Source: JAHFUA01 sp963808725 (GTDB taxonomy: Bacteria; Acidobacteriota; Terriglobia; Terriglobales; Acidobacteriaceae). Taken from it: a DNA stretch of 64,000 nt. Each line of letters starts with the position of its first letter. Position 1 is the first letter of the stretch. This document shows, piece by piece, positions 1 through 7,529 of the stretch. Under the pieces are notes generated by a model, which did not search any database, had not been told where the DNA came from, and saw nothing but the letters and a program-made list of their open reading frames with translations. The stretch lies in the NCBI GenBank assembly GCA_963808725.1, contig CAWEGO010000001.1:124001-188000 (forward strand). The letters run 5' to 3'. The translations under genes and the position numbers were made by a program.

Positions 1-64
1 CAGGCTGCGGCAGCGCCGGTGTTGGACTCGTCGCTTTGATCTCGCTCTGTTCTTCGACCTTCAT
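1..64 (-). CDS. N-terminal start of a truncated gene, probably the permease partner of the ABC ATPase
   Basis: Only the first 21 codons lie in the window, beginning with an ATG at 64 and reading MKVEEQSEIKATSPTPALPQP. The start is 26 bp after the stop of the ABC ATPase gene on the same strand, with a possible GGACGG ribosome site just upstream. A charged, Pro-rich cytoplasmic N-terminus right after a DrrA/NatA-type ATPase fits an ABC-2 type permease. The identity rests on position alone, because no transmembrane segment is visible in this fragment. Confidence 0.5.
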   Translation of the reverse strand, partial: MKVEEQSEIKATSPTPALPQP

Positions 65-90
65 GTTTTCCGTCCGACGACCGACGACTC

Positions 91-1023
91 CTACTCCTCA
101 CGCAAATGCCTGCCTGTCAGATGCACGAACACGTCCTCCAGGCTCGCCTGGCGCGTGGTCAGGTGGACTAGCCGCCAGCCGCGCTGTTTGACCGTGTCGA
201 GCAGTGCAGGGATGGTCTGGTGTGCTTCGCGCACGCTGAGCGACGTGAAGCCGTTCTCTTCATGCACCGAATCCACGCCCGGCAGCGACTTCCACAGCTC
301 CCGCGCTGTGCCGTCAACGGCCGGTGCCACGGCGAATTCGACCATGTTCTGGCCGCAGTAGCGTTTGATCAGCTCTGCGGGCGTGCCCTCGGCGATGATC
401 TTTCCTTGATCGATGATGGCGAGCCGGTCGCACAAGCGCTCGGCTTCGTCCATGTAGTGGGTCGTGAGCAGCACGGTGCCGCCACGCTGCTGAAATTGCC
501 GCACAATATCCCAGAGCTGCCGCCGGCTCTGCGGGTCGAGGCCAGTGGTGGGCTCGTCGAGAAAGAGAATCCTGGGATTGCCCACCAGCGCGGTCGCCAC
601 CGCCAGCCGCTGGCGCTGTCCGCCCGAGAGCTTGCCGACCCAGGTGTCGGCTTTCTCCGTGAGCGCCATCTCTTCCATCACGGCTTCGAGCGAGGTTGGC
701 TGCCGGTAAAAACTGGAGAACAATACCAGGGTTTCGCGCACGCTCAGGTTTTCCGAGAGGCGCGTCTCCTGCAGCGAGATGCCCAGCAACTCGCGTAGCT
801 CGCGCTCATGCTCGCTCCAGTTGCGGCCGAAGATCTCGACTTCGCCGGAAGTGGGCGGAAGCAGCCCTTCCAGGATTTCGATGGTCGTCGTTTTGCCCGC
901 GCCGTTTGGGCCCAGGAGGCCAAAGCACTCGCCCAGGCGGATCTCGAGGTCGAGACCGCGCACGGCTTCTACCTTGCCATCGTAGGTCTTGAACAGATTG
1001 CGGCAGCGTACCACCACATCCAT
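91..1023 (-). CDS. ABC exporter ATP-binding protein (DrrA/NatA/CcmA type)
   Basis: This 310-residue nucleotide-binding subunit powers an ABC-2 type exporter at the inner membrane. Visible motifs are Walker A GPNGAGKT near residue 40, the signature LSGGQRQRLAVA near residue 135, Walker B RILFLDEPTTGLDP near residue 153 and the switch histidine in TTHYMDEAE. The C-terminal 80 residues form the extra domain usual in drug- and lipid-export ATPases. The ATG at 1023 leaves no surplus N-terminus. The probable permease starts 26 bp downstream and leaves the window, so the substrate cannot be named. Confidence 0.9.
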   Translation of the reverse strand: MDVVVRCRNLFKTYDGKVEAVRGLDLEIRLGECFGLLGPNGAGKTTTIEILEGLLPPTSGEVEIFGRNWSEHERELRELLGISLQETRLSENLSVRETLVLFSSFYRQPTSLEAVMEEMALTEKADTWVGKLSGGQRQRLAVATALVGNPRILFLDEPTTGLDPQSRRQLWDIVRQFQQRGGTVLLTTHYMDEAERLCDRLAIIDQGKIIAEGTPAELIKRYCGQNMVEFAVAPAVDGTARELWKSLPGVDSVHEENGFTSLSVREAHQTIPALLDTVKQRGWRLVHLTTRQASLEDVFVHLTGRHLREE

Positions 1024-1170
1024 GAGGGAATGATAACGTAACGCTGGCGTCTGGCCGGCAAGTCCCGCCAGATCGGCGTGATAGTATGTCGGTCTTCTAA
1101 GAAAGCCGTCTCATGAATTGGTTTCGGAGGGGCGCGGCTTCAGTCGCGCCGGAATAGGCATTTAGGAACG

Positions 1171-1284
1171 CTGTCATCCCGAGCGAAGCGTGAGGTAGGG
1201 TTGCGACCGAGCGCGAGCGAGGGATCTTGGTTTTCAGGGAAGAAACCAAGATTCCATCGGGGCTGAAGCCCCTCGGAATGACAG
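1171..1284. repeat. Intergenic inverted-repeat element with CTGTCAT/ATGACAG ends
   Basis: The 359-bp gap between the ABC ATPase and the nuclease gene has no convincing gene. It holds an element that opens with CTGTCATcccgag and closes with ctcggaATGACAG, and it contains the words GAGCGAAGCG and GCGAGCGAGGGATCT. Related copies lie at 56015-56141 and 60118-60242, and a core fragment sits near 9510-9535. This is a dispersed non-coding repeat family. The short open frames across it are by-products of the repeat. Confidence 0.7.
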
Positions 1285-1382
1285 AAAGAAATACCCCGAT
1301 GCGGCACGGCTGAAGCCGTGCCCTTCCGAAATCCATTTACCAGATAGCTGACAGCTTCTAAACACAACAGGTTTTCGCACTG

Positions 1383-2330
1383 ATGAACAACACCTCTGTC
1401 TGCCTGCCATTCCGCGCCGCCATCGCTCTCGTCTTGATTGTTGGGCTCACCCCTATTCCTTCCTCGGGTTGGGGCGGCGAAGGGCACCTGATGATCAACC
1501 AGATTGCCGCCAGCTACATTCCAGCGGACATGCCCAGGTTCTTCCGCCAGGCGGGGACGCGTCTGGGGTATCTGGCCTCGGAACCCGACCGCTGGCGCGA
1601 CAAGCAGGACCCGCAGTTGAAGGCTGCGCAGGAGCCCGAACACTTCATCGATCTGGAGCGCGTCGACTGGATGACAGAATTTCCTCCCGACCGCTGGCAG
1701 TTCGTGCGCGCGCTCTACCACAAGCGCGCCACCGCCGCCAATCCTGACGATCTGCTGCCAGAACGAGTCGGCCTGCTGCCTTACCAAACCATCGAGGTCT
1801 ATCAGCGTCTGCGCAACGCCTTCCGCCAGTATCGCCAGCTCACGAGCAATCACCAGCCCACCGAGGCGGTGGAGCAGGATATCGTCTTCTACGCCGGATG
1901 GCTGGGCCACTACGTCGGCGACACTTCCCAGCCCATGCACACGACTATTCACTATGATGGCTGGGTCGGCCCCAATCCCAAAGGCTACGCCGTACACGTT
2001 GAATCCACCCCCACCGCGCCCGGCCTGCACTGGAAGTTCGAGGGGGTCTTCGTGGCTGCGAACACCAAGACCCAGGACGTCACGCCGCATATGCGCCCGG
2101 TCCAGCGGCTCAGCGACCCGTTCCAGGACTATCTGAAGTTCCTGCGCGGCAGCCACAGCCGCGTCGAGAAGCTGTACCAACTAGACAAGGCTAAGGCTTT
2201 CGAGGGCGCGGGCACGCCGGAAGGGAAGCAATTTGTATCGGAATGCCTGGCCTCCGGAGCGCAGATGCTGGTCAATATGTGGTACACCGCCTGGCTGCAG
2301 AGCGGCGAGACCGAGCCGAAGAAGGAGTGA
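1383..2330 (+). CDS. Secreted S1/P1-type zinc nuclease / phospholipase C fold protein
   Basis: This 315-residue protein has a hydrophobic signal peptide (about residues 12-30) ending before WGGEGH. A mature N-terminal Trp followed five residues later by His is the zinc-binding arrangement of S1/P1 nucleases, where the terminal amine itself binds zinc. Further expected ligands are visible: the H in PEHFIDLE, and H and D in HYVGDTSQPMHTTIH. Family members hydrolyse single-stranded nucleic acid or 3'-nucleotides in the periplasm or outside the cell. It ends 4 bp before cdd, which suggests it opens a nucleic-acid scavenging operon. Phospholipase C activity is an alternative with the same fold. 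Confidence 0.82.
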   Translation: MNNTSVCLPFRAAIALVLIVGLTPIPSSGWGGEGHLMINQIAASYIPADMPRFFRQAGTRLGYLASEPDRWRDKQDPQLKAAQEPEHFIDLERVDWMTEFPPDRWQFVRALYHKRATAANPDDLLPERVGLLPYQTIEVYQRLRNAFRQYRQLTSNHQPTEAVEQDIVFYAGWLGHYVGDTSQPMHTTIHYDGWVGPNPKGYAVHVESTPTAPGLHWKFEGVFVAANTKTQDVTPHMRPVQRLSDPFQDYLKFLRGSHSRVEKLYQLDKAKAFEGAGTPEGKQFVSECLASGAQMLVNMWYTAWLQSGETEPKKE

Positions 2331-2334
2331 ACGT

Positions 2335-2748
2335 ATGAGCGTTCCTCTCTCTCCTGACGAGCAACAGCGGTTGCTGGCGGCGGCCCGCGCCATGCTGGAC
2401 AAGGCTTACGCAAAGTTCTCACACTTCCACGTCGGAGCGGCCATCCTGACCGAGCGCGGCGGCGTCTATGCTGGCTGCAACGTGGAGAACTCGTCCTACG
2501 GGCTCACCATCTGCGCCGAACGATCGGCCGTCTTCGCTGCCGTGGGCGCTGAAGGTCCGGGCATGCAGATCCGCGCCATTGTCGTCTGCGCCCGCCATGA
2601 GGGCCGCGATCAAGCGGCTTGTCCCTGCGGCGCCTGCCGTCAGGTGATCTTCGAGTTCGGACCCGACGCGCTGGTGCTTTTCCAGGGGCCGTCCGGGCCG
2701 CAGCAGGCCGCAATCTCCGATTTGTTGCCTGGGGGCTTTCGGTTATGA
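2335..2748 (+). CDS. cdd: Cytidine deaminase
   Basis: This 137-residue homotetrameric-type cytidine deaminase converts cytidine and deoxycytidine to uridine and deoxyuridine in pyrimidine salvage. The catalytic zinc site is clear: CAERSA holds the Cys and the proton-shuttling Glu, and PCGACRQ gives the other two Cys ligands. Upstream FHVGAA and NVENSSYG form the substrate pocket. The ATG at 2335 follows the nuclease stop by 4 bp, and a longer open frame through the nuclease gene is a shadow. Its stop lies just before the hpt start region, so the genes are likely cotranscribed. Confidence 0.95.
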   Translation: MSVPLSPDEQQRLLAAARAMLDKAYAKFSHFHVGAAILTERGGVYAGCNVENSSYGLTICAERSAVFAAVGAEGPGMQIRAIVVCARHEGRDQAACPCGACRQVIFEFGPDALVLFQGPSGPQQAAISDLLPGGFRL

Positions 2749-2761
2749 TGTGCAACCCTCA

Positions 2762-3340
2762 ATGAGCACGACTATGAGCCAGCTCCAGCCTGTGCCGGTT
2801 CCCGTGTCGAGCATGAAAGTGCTGATTACCCGCGACCAGATCTCGCGCCGCGTGGTTGAGATGGGCCGCGAGATCACCCGCGACTTCGAGGGCCTGAGCG
2901 TCCTGCTGGTCGGCGTGCTGAAAGGTGCGACCATCTTTCTTGCCGAACTCGCCCGCAGCATCGAACTCGACGCCACCTTCGACTTCTACGGTGTTTCCAG
3001 CTACGCCGACCAGGCGCAGCACAGCGGCGAGGTGCGCCTGACCAAGGACGTGGACACCTCGCTCGAGGGCAGGAACGTCATTCTGGTGGAAGACATCCTC
3101 GACACCGGACTCACCATGAATTACCTGAAGAATGTGGTGATGACACACCAGCCGCGCTCGTTCAAGATCGCCGCCCTGCTCGACAAGCCGGCGCGCCGCA
3201 TCCAGGCCATCGATGCCGACTATCTCGGGTTCACCATTCCCAATGAGTTCGTGGTGGGATACGGGCTGGACTATGCCGAGCACTACCGCAACCTGCCGGA
3301 CATCTGCATCCTGCCGCCGGAGGCGTACAGCGCCGTGTAG
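2762..3340 (+). CDS. hpt: Hypoxanthine phosphoribosyltransferase
   Basis: This enzyme joins hypoxanthine or guanine to PRPP to form IMP or GMP in purine salvage. The PRPP-binding motif VILVEDILDTGLT, the LVGVLKGA loop and the C-terminal IPNEFVVGYGLDYAE segment are all present and match Hpt closely. The start is uncertain. Possible starts are GTG at 2750, ATG at 2762, ATG at 2774 and ATG at 2813; homology alone needs only the last, and 2762 is chosen as a compromise. It sits between cdd and deoC on the same strand with gaps of about 12 bp. Confidence 0.93.
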   Translation: MSTTMSQLQPVPVPVSSMKVLITRDQISRRVVEMGREITRDFEGLSVLLVGVLKGATIFLAELARSIELDATFDFYGVSSYADQAQHSGEVRLTKDVDTSLEGRNVILVEDILDTGLTMNYLKNVVMTHQPRSFKIAALLDKPARRIQAIDADYLGFTIPNEFVVGYGLDYAEHYRNLPDICILPPEAYSAV

Positions 3341-3352
3341 GGCTGCTGTAGC

Positions 3353-4096
3353 ATGCTTGCGATGAGTCTCTATCCCGCGCCCGCGCTTGCCGTACCCGAA
3401 TGGCAGGCTGCGGCCTGGCGTATCGACCACACCCTATTGCGCCCGGAGGCCAGCCGCGCCCAGGTGGTGCAGCTCTGCGATGAGGCGGCGCTGTACGGCT
3501 TTGCCTGCGTCATGATCAACCCGACGTGGGTCTCGTTCTGCGCCGGCCGCCTGCGCGATACTCCGGTGAAGACCGGGGTGGTGATCGGGTTTCCGCTGGG
3601 CGCTTCCGTTACCACCGCCAAACGCCTGGAGGCTGAGGAGTGCCTGCGCTTGGGCGCCGACGAACTGGATATGGTGATGAACATCGGCGCGCTCAAGTCC
3701 GGGGATCACGCGCTGGTCGAGACGGACATTCGGGTTCTCGCCGAGACTTGCCATGAGGCCGGGGCCATTCTCAAGGTCATTCTGGAATGCGCCCTGCTCA
3801 CCAACCAGGAGAAGGGGACCGCGTGCCAACTCGCGTTGGCGGCGGGCGCAGATTTTGTCAAGACCTCGACCGGTTTTAGCACCGGCGGGGCCACGGTCGA
3901 AGACGTGGCGCTGATCCGCCGGGTGGTGGGCGACCGCTGCCGCGTCAAGGCGGCCGGCGGTGTTCGCAATGCCGCCGACTTTGCCGTCATGCTCAAGGCC
4001 GGCGCCGACCGCATCGGCACCAGCGCCAGCGTCAACATCATGCGCGAATTGGGTGCGCCGGGAGCACCGGCTGTCCCCCAGCCCCGCGGTTACTAA
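3353..4096 (+). CDS. deoC: Deoxyribose-phosphate aldolase
   Basis: DeoC splits 2-deoxyribose-5-phosphate into acetaldehyde and glyceraldehyde-3-phosphate, feeding nucleoside sugars into glycolysis. The Schiff-base lysine is K170 in FVKTSTGF, the second active-site lysine is K199 in VKAAGG, and the catalytic aspartate lies in DELDMVMN. The length of 247 residues is normal. An alternative ATG at 3362 would remove three residues. Its place after cdd and hpt, and before two nucleoside phosphorylases, completes a route from nucleosides to central metabolism. The last 15 residues are Pro/Gly-rich and not conserved. Confidence 0.95.
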   Translation: MLAMSLYPAPALAVPEWQAAAWRIDHTLLRPEASRAQVVQLCDEAALYGFACVMINPTWVSFCAGRLRDTPVKTGVVIGFPLGASVTTAKRLEAEECLRLGADELDMVMNIGALKSGDHALVETDIRVLAETCHEAGAILKVILECALLTNQEKGTACQLALAAGADFVKTSTGFSTGGATVEDVALIRRVVGDRCRVKAAGGVRNAADFAVMLKAGADRIGTSASVNIMRELGAPGAPAVPQPRGY

Positions 4097-4111
4097 TCCG
4101 TTGAGCCGTTG

Positions 4112-4738
4112 CTATTTCTTGCCGTCTTGCGTATTGCCCGTTCCCGGGCTGGGTGCTCCGCCCGCGCCCTGCGTGTTCAGCACCGGCGCCGCGTCCTCAG
4201 GCTGTGGCGCGTTAGGCGATTGGTAAGGCGGCGTGCTGGGCGATTGCGCGCTGGGGAGCGGAGGCTTGGGATTGGACGGCGGTGGCAGGATCTTTTGCGG
4301 GCATGTGTGCGACAAACGACGCATGCTGCTTACGCGCACCTGCGGCAGGGCCGCCTCGCCCCGCTCTCCCGACGGCGAGAATTGCTCGCCCTGCACTTCG
4401 ACAAAGCTCGATCCCCGCGACGACACGGAAACATGCTCGAGCAGGTATGTGGTTCCAGTTCTGTCCGTGAGCGTGGTGTGGTCGGCTCCGGCTTGCAGGC
4501 ATCCCCTTACCGTAATCGCGCCGACATCATTTCGGCTGCCCGCAGGCGGCGTTTGTGCTTCCGCCGTTAAGGCCGTTAACACGACCAGCAATGCCAGCCA
4601 GCCCAAGTGTTCGGGCCAGCGGTGGAATACCTCGATCGCATATTTTCCTCCTAAATCTTTAGATGGAGGATTGCCGCCCGGGGCTTTCTGCGCAGTCCTG
4701 CCGGTCTGCGGCTGTTTGCAAAAAATTTGCTTTTCCAT
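4112..4738 (-). CDS. Probable exported protein with a small conserved core and Pro-rich tail (DUF5818-like)
   Basis: The recognisable part starts with a hydrophobic segment (WLALLVVLTALTAEA) that ends like a signal peptide. A core follows with ITVRGCLQAGADHTTLTDRTGTTYLL, then a low-complexity Pro/Ser tail. This layout is common in acidobacterial exported proteins of unknown function. The start is problematic. A strong AGGAGG site (4647-4652) precedes an ATG at 4641, but that ATG is one base out of frame with the core and would give a 21-residue peptide. The in-frame ATG at 4738 gives an unusually long N-terminus. A single-base indel between 4600 and 4640 would explain it. It is convergent with deoC. 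Confidence 0.5.
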   Translation of the reverse strand: MEKQIFCKQPQTGRTAQKAPGGNPPSKDLGGKYAIEVFHRWPEHLGWLALLVVLTALTAEAQTPPAGSRNDVGAITVRGCLQAGADHTTLTDRTGTTYLLEHVSVSSRGSSFVEVQGEQFSPSGERGEAALPQVRVSSMRRLSHTCPQKILPPPSNPKPPLPSAQSPSTPPYQSPNAPQPEDAAPVLNTQGAGGAPSPGTGNTQDGKK

Positions 4739-4751
4739 TACATGTCTTCGC

Positions 4752-4780
4752 TTGACAGCTTCCCTGTGCCGACACTAGAT
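4752..4780 (+). promoter_or_regulatory. Candidate sigma-70 promoter for the LysM gene
   Basis: A perfect -35 hexamer TTGACA lies at 4752-4757. After a 17-bp spacer comes CTAGAT at 4775-4780, a weak -10. It points at the LysM-domain gene that starts about 70 bp downstream, and it lies between two divergent genes. The assignment is by pattern only. Confidence 0.35.
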
Positions 4781-4851
4781 CCCCAAAGTTCAAATACAGG
4801 AAGTGGTTCCGGGCGTACCTGGATAGTTACCCCCTTGGGCTCGCTAAATGG

Positions 4852-5910
4852 GTGAAAATACGAAGAGGTATGGGTGTCGCCAGGCAACTGCGGCCCTATC
4901 CCGCGATGGCGCGCATGGGAAGCTGGCGTACACAAGTCGTGGTTGTGCTCTTGGCGTCGGGGTGGTGGCCGGCCACCGCCCAGAGCCTGGGCGATGTGGC
5001 GCGCGCCGAGCGCGAACGGCGGTCGAAGCTACCGCATCACGCTTCCGTGCTGAGCGATGAGGATCTGGGCCGCAACAAAATCCTAGAAAAGACTCCCCGC
5101 GATGCAGACTCCGCACTGCCTGCCAGTAGCAGCGCCGCGGACGCCGTCACCCGCGAGGACGTTTCTCTGGGAGATTACGCCCGAGCGCTGCGGCAGCGCC
5201 GGGCGGCAGAGCAGGCATCAGCGCAGCATGCCGCCGCCCAACCCGCCACCGAATCCGAGTCCGCCGGCGCCAATCCTGAAGTCCTGACTCCCCTGTCGGG
5301 AGTGGTTGCACCCGATCAGAAGACGATGTCGCTGGGCGACTTCACGCGACAGGTTCGCGCCGAACGCGACGCCGCACGGCTTGCCCGGACGCGCAGCAGC
5401 CCGCCTCAACCCGCAGCTCAGGACTCCAACGATACGCGAGTTGCGCAGCCGCGTGAGGCGAACGCAAGGCCGACACCAACGACAGGCGTGTCGCCAGCGC
5501 GATCGGCAAAACTCCGTCCGGGATCAAGCACGACGCCTTCTTCGCAATCGCGGGCTGTGCTCGAGCCGGGCGTGCTGGCGGATGGAGAGACCAAGTCCAT
5601 CCGCGTTCCCCGCGGCAGTTCCCTGTGGAAGCTGGCGCGCGAGCACCTGGGAGACGGACGCCTCTGGACCGCGTTCTGGAAGGCGAATCCTGAGATCCGA
5701 GACCCCAATCGCATCCGTGCGGGACAATTGCTTCGCTTGCCTGTGACGGGCGAGCAGGAGTACATCAATTCTGCCCGCATCGCGGGCCTGCCCGCCGGCC
5801 GCGCTGTCTCACCGGCCGGCACGGCTGGACGGCTCTCTCCCGCCGCGATAGATGTCCACTCTGTCGGCCACTACCGGAAATCCCTTTTCTCCCGCACCCT
5901 CTCACGATAA
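4852..5910 (+). CDS. Exported LysM-domain protein with three SLGD repeats
   Basis: An N-terminal hydrophobic segment ending WWPATAQ looks like a signal peptide. The middle is disordered and rich in Ala, Ser, Pro and Arg. It carries three copies of a short motif: SLGDVARAERERR near residue 45, SLGDYARALRQRR near residue 105 and SLGDFTRQVRAER near residue 160. Near residues 245-295 is a LysM-like domain (VPRGSSLWKLAREHLGDGRLW, then N-x-I-R-D-P-N-R-I-x-x-G-Q-x-L-x-L-P), which usually binds peptidoglycan. The GTG at 4852 is one option; ATGs at 4870, 4906 and 4915 would shorten only the pre-signal region. The function of the repeats is unknown. Confidence 0.75.
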   Translation: MKIRRGMGVARQLRPYPAMARMGSWRTQVVVVLLASGWWPATAQSLGDVARAERERRSKLPHHASVLSDEDLGRNKILEKTPRDADSALPASSSAADAVTREDVSLGDYARALRQRRAAEQASAQHAAAQPATESESAGANPEVLTPLSGVVAPDQKTMSLGDFTRQVRAERDAARLARTRSSPPQPAAQDSNDTRVAQPREANARPTPTTGVSPARSAKLRPGSSTTPSSQSRAVLEPGVLADGETKSIRVPRGSSLWKLAREHLGDGRLWTAFWKANPEIRDPNRIRAGQLLRLPVTGEQEYINSARIAGLPAGRAVSPAGTAGRLSPAAIDVHSVGHYRKSLFSRTLSR

Positions 5911-5977
5911 GCTTCCGTCTCTTTAATTCCCCGTGGAGGTTCCACGAGCGCCCGATGGCTGGGCCTCGTCTGCGACG

Positions 5978-7312
5978 ATGCGCGCCATCAACGTCATCCG
6001 CAAGAAGCGTGACGGCGGCGAGTTGTCGCCGGAAGAGATCGAGTTCTTTATCAGCAGCTACACTGCCGACCGCATTCCCGATTACCAGGTGGCGGCCTGG
6101 CTGATGGCGGTGCTGCTGCGCGGCATGACCCGCGCCGAAATCGCCGCGCTCACCGCGAGCATGCTGCACTCCGGCAGCGTGCTCGATCTCTCCGACCTTC
6201 CCGGACGCAAGGTGGACAAGCACTCCACCGGCGGCGTCGGCGACAAGACGTCGCTGGTGATTGCTCCCCTGGTGGCGGCGGCCGGCGTGCCGGTGCCGAT
6301 GATCAGCGGCCGCGGCCTCGGCCACAGCGGTGGAACACTCGACAAGCTGGAATCCATCCCCGGCTTCAACGTCAATCTCTCGCTGGCGGAATTCCGGCGC
6401 GTGCTCGCCACCTGCGGCTGCGCGCTGATCGGGCAGACCGCCGAGATCGCTCCCGCCGACAAGAAGCTCTACGCGCTGCGCAACGTCACCGCCACCGTCG
6501 AAAGCCCGCCCTTGATCTGCGGCTCCATCATGAGCAAGAAGCTGGCGGAAGGCATCGACGTTCTGGTGCTTGACGTGAAGACGGGCAGCGGCGCGTTCAT
6601 GAAGTCCGAGGAAGCCGCCACCGCGCTGGCCGAGCTCATGGTCGAGACTGGCGTGCGCATGGGCAAGAAGATGGTGGCGCTCATCACCGACATGGACCAG
6701 CCGCTGGGCAACAAGGTCGGCAACGCGCTGGAGATCGAAGAGTGCATCGAGCTGATGCGCGGCTCGGGGCCGGCCGACCTGCGCGAACTGTGCCTGGAAC
6801 TCGCGGGGTGGATGCTGTTTCTCGGCGGGCGCGTCACCAGCCTCGATGAGGGCCAGCGGCTGGCGGCGGAGCTGATCGCCTCCGGCGCCGCGCTGGAACG
6901 GTTCCGCGAGATCATCGCGTTCCAAGGCGGTGATGCCGCCGTGATCGACGATACCCGCCGCTTGCCGCAAGCTGAGCACCGGCTGCCGATCCTGAGCCGC
7001 AGCGGCGGCTTTGTGGTTTCCATCCAGTGTGAGCAGGTGGGTATCGCCAGCCTGGTGCTAGGCGGCGGCCGCGAGAAGAAAGAGGACACCATCGATCCCG
7101 CGGTCGGCGTGGTCGTGCACAAGAAAGTCGGCGACGCCGTCCACGCCAGCGAACCGCTCTGCACCGTCCACTACAATTCCAACGCCCGGCTGAACGAGGC
7201 ACGCCGGTTGCTGGAGGAAAGCTACTCCATCGCCCCGCAGCCGCCGGTCTCGCGGCGGCCGCTCATCCACAGGATCATCCAGGGGACTCGGCATGTCGAG
7301 GCGGGCAGGTAG
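5978..7312 (+). CDS. Pyrimidine-nucleoside (thymidine) phosphorylase
   Basis: This enzyme phosphorolyses thymidine, deoxyuridine or uridine to base plus (deoxy)ribose-1-phosphate. The family signature KHSTGGVGDKTSL is present near residue 80, followed by ISGRGLGHSGGTLDKLE and the PADKKLYALRN and KTGSGAFMKS segments of the phosphate and pyrimidine sites. The ATG at 5978 (MRAINVIRKKRDGGELS) matches the usual family start and gives about 444 residues; an upstream ATG at 5933 adds an unconserved 15 residues. Sequence alone does not separate deoA from pdp. It acts upstream of deoC in the same cluster. Confidence 0.93.
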   Translation: MRAINVIRKKRDGGELSPEEIEFFISSYTADRIPDYQVAAWLMAVLLRGMTRAEIAALTASMLHSGSVLDLSDLPGRKVDKHSTGGVGDKTSLVIAPLVAAAGVPVPMISGRGLGHSGGTLDKLESIPGFNVNLSLAEFRRVLATCGCALIGQTAEIAPADKKLYALRNVTATVESPPLICGSIMSKKLAEGIDVLVLDVKTGSGAFMKSEEAATALAELMVETGVRMGKKMVALITDMDQPLGNKVGNALEIEECIELMRGSGPADLRELCLELAGWMLFLGGRVTSLDEGQRLAAELIASGAALERFREIIAFQGGDAAVIDDTRRLPQAEHRLPILSRSGGFVVSIQCEQVGIASLVLGGGREKKEDTIDPAVGVVVHKKVGDAVHASEPLCTVHYNSNARLNEARRLLEESYSIAPQPPVSRRPLIHRIIQGTRHVEAGR

Positions 7313-7315
7313 AAG

Positions 7316-7380
7316 TGTAGCGCCGCCGTCTCGGCGGCTGTCCGTGGGCGTCTCGCCCACACGCACGAGGGCGGGACGCC
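7316..7380. repeat. GC-rich intergenic palindromic repeat (TGTAGCGCCGGCGTC type)
   Basis: Just after the phosphorylase stop lies TGTAGCGCCGCCGTCTCGG followed by nested palindromes built from CGGCGG, GGGCGTCTCGCCC and GGGCGGGACGCCC. A very similar block begins at 17316 after the molybdenum-hydroxylase pseudogene, and a short relic is at about 61487. It abuts the surviving 3' end of a transporter gene and may have taken part in its loss. Confidence 0.6.
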
Positions 7381-7381
7381 C

Positions 7382-7483
7382 TCGCAGCGCGGCGAACTGG
7401 CGCAGCTGGGTTTTCGCGCCATGATTGCCGGAACCATGGCTAATCTAATGTCAGCCTCGATCGTGGGAATATTGCTGGCGTGA
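7382..7483 (+). pseudogene. C-terminal remnant of a NupC-type concentrative nucleoside transporter
   Basis: One frame reads from 7382 to a TGA at 7481-7483 and encodes SQRGELAQLGFRAMIAGTMA followed by NLMSASIVGILLA. This is the typical last helix of NupC/CNT nucleoside transporters (arginine/leucine lead-in, then AGT-x-AN-x-MSA-x-I-x-G). Everything before it is missing and replaced by the GC-rich repeat. Its place between two nucleoside phosphorylase genes is where such a transporter is expected. The call depends on a 33-residue match, made by eye. Confidence 0.55.
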
Positions 7484-7525
7484 GTACGAGGTACCGAGTA
7501 CCAAGTACCGGGTACCAAGTACCGA
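7484..7525 (+). repeat. Short tandem repeat of GTACC(A/G)AG units
   Basis: About five imperfect copies of a 7-8 bp unit (gtaccgag, taccaag, taccggg and so on) run directly up to the punA start codon at 7530. The units occupy the position of the ribosome-binding site, so no clear Shine-Dalgarno is visible for punA. Changes in copy number could alter translation of punA. Confidence 0.7.
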
Positions 7526-7529
7526 ATGA

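Noticed and set aside
1097..1336. Small protein in the intergenic gap before the nuclease gene
   Set aside because: The frame lies over the inverted-repeat element and has no coding features.
4650..4740. Possible c-di-GMP-type riboswitch upstream of the exported protein gene
   Set aside because: Short words resemble the motif, but the conserved tetraloop-receptor and closing stem could not be found.
5765..6979. Long minus-strand open frame opposite the pyrimidine-nucleoside phosphorylase
   Set aside because: It has Arg/Gly/His-rich composition with no motifs. It is a shadow caused by high GC content in a strongly conserved + strand gene.
7484..7525. Possible CRISPR-like array
   Set aside because: The units are 7-8 bp with no spacers. 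It is a simple tandem repeat, and no other array-like pattern was seen in the window.
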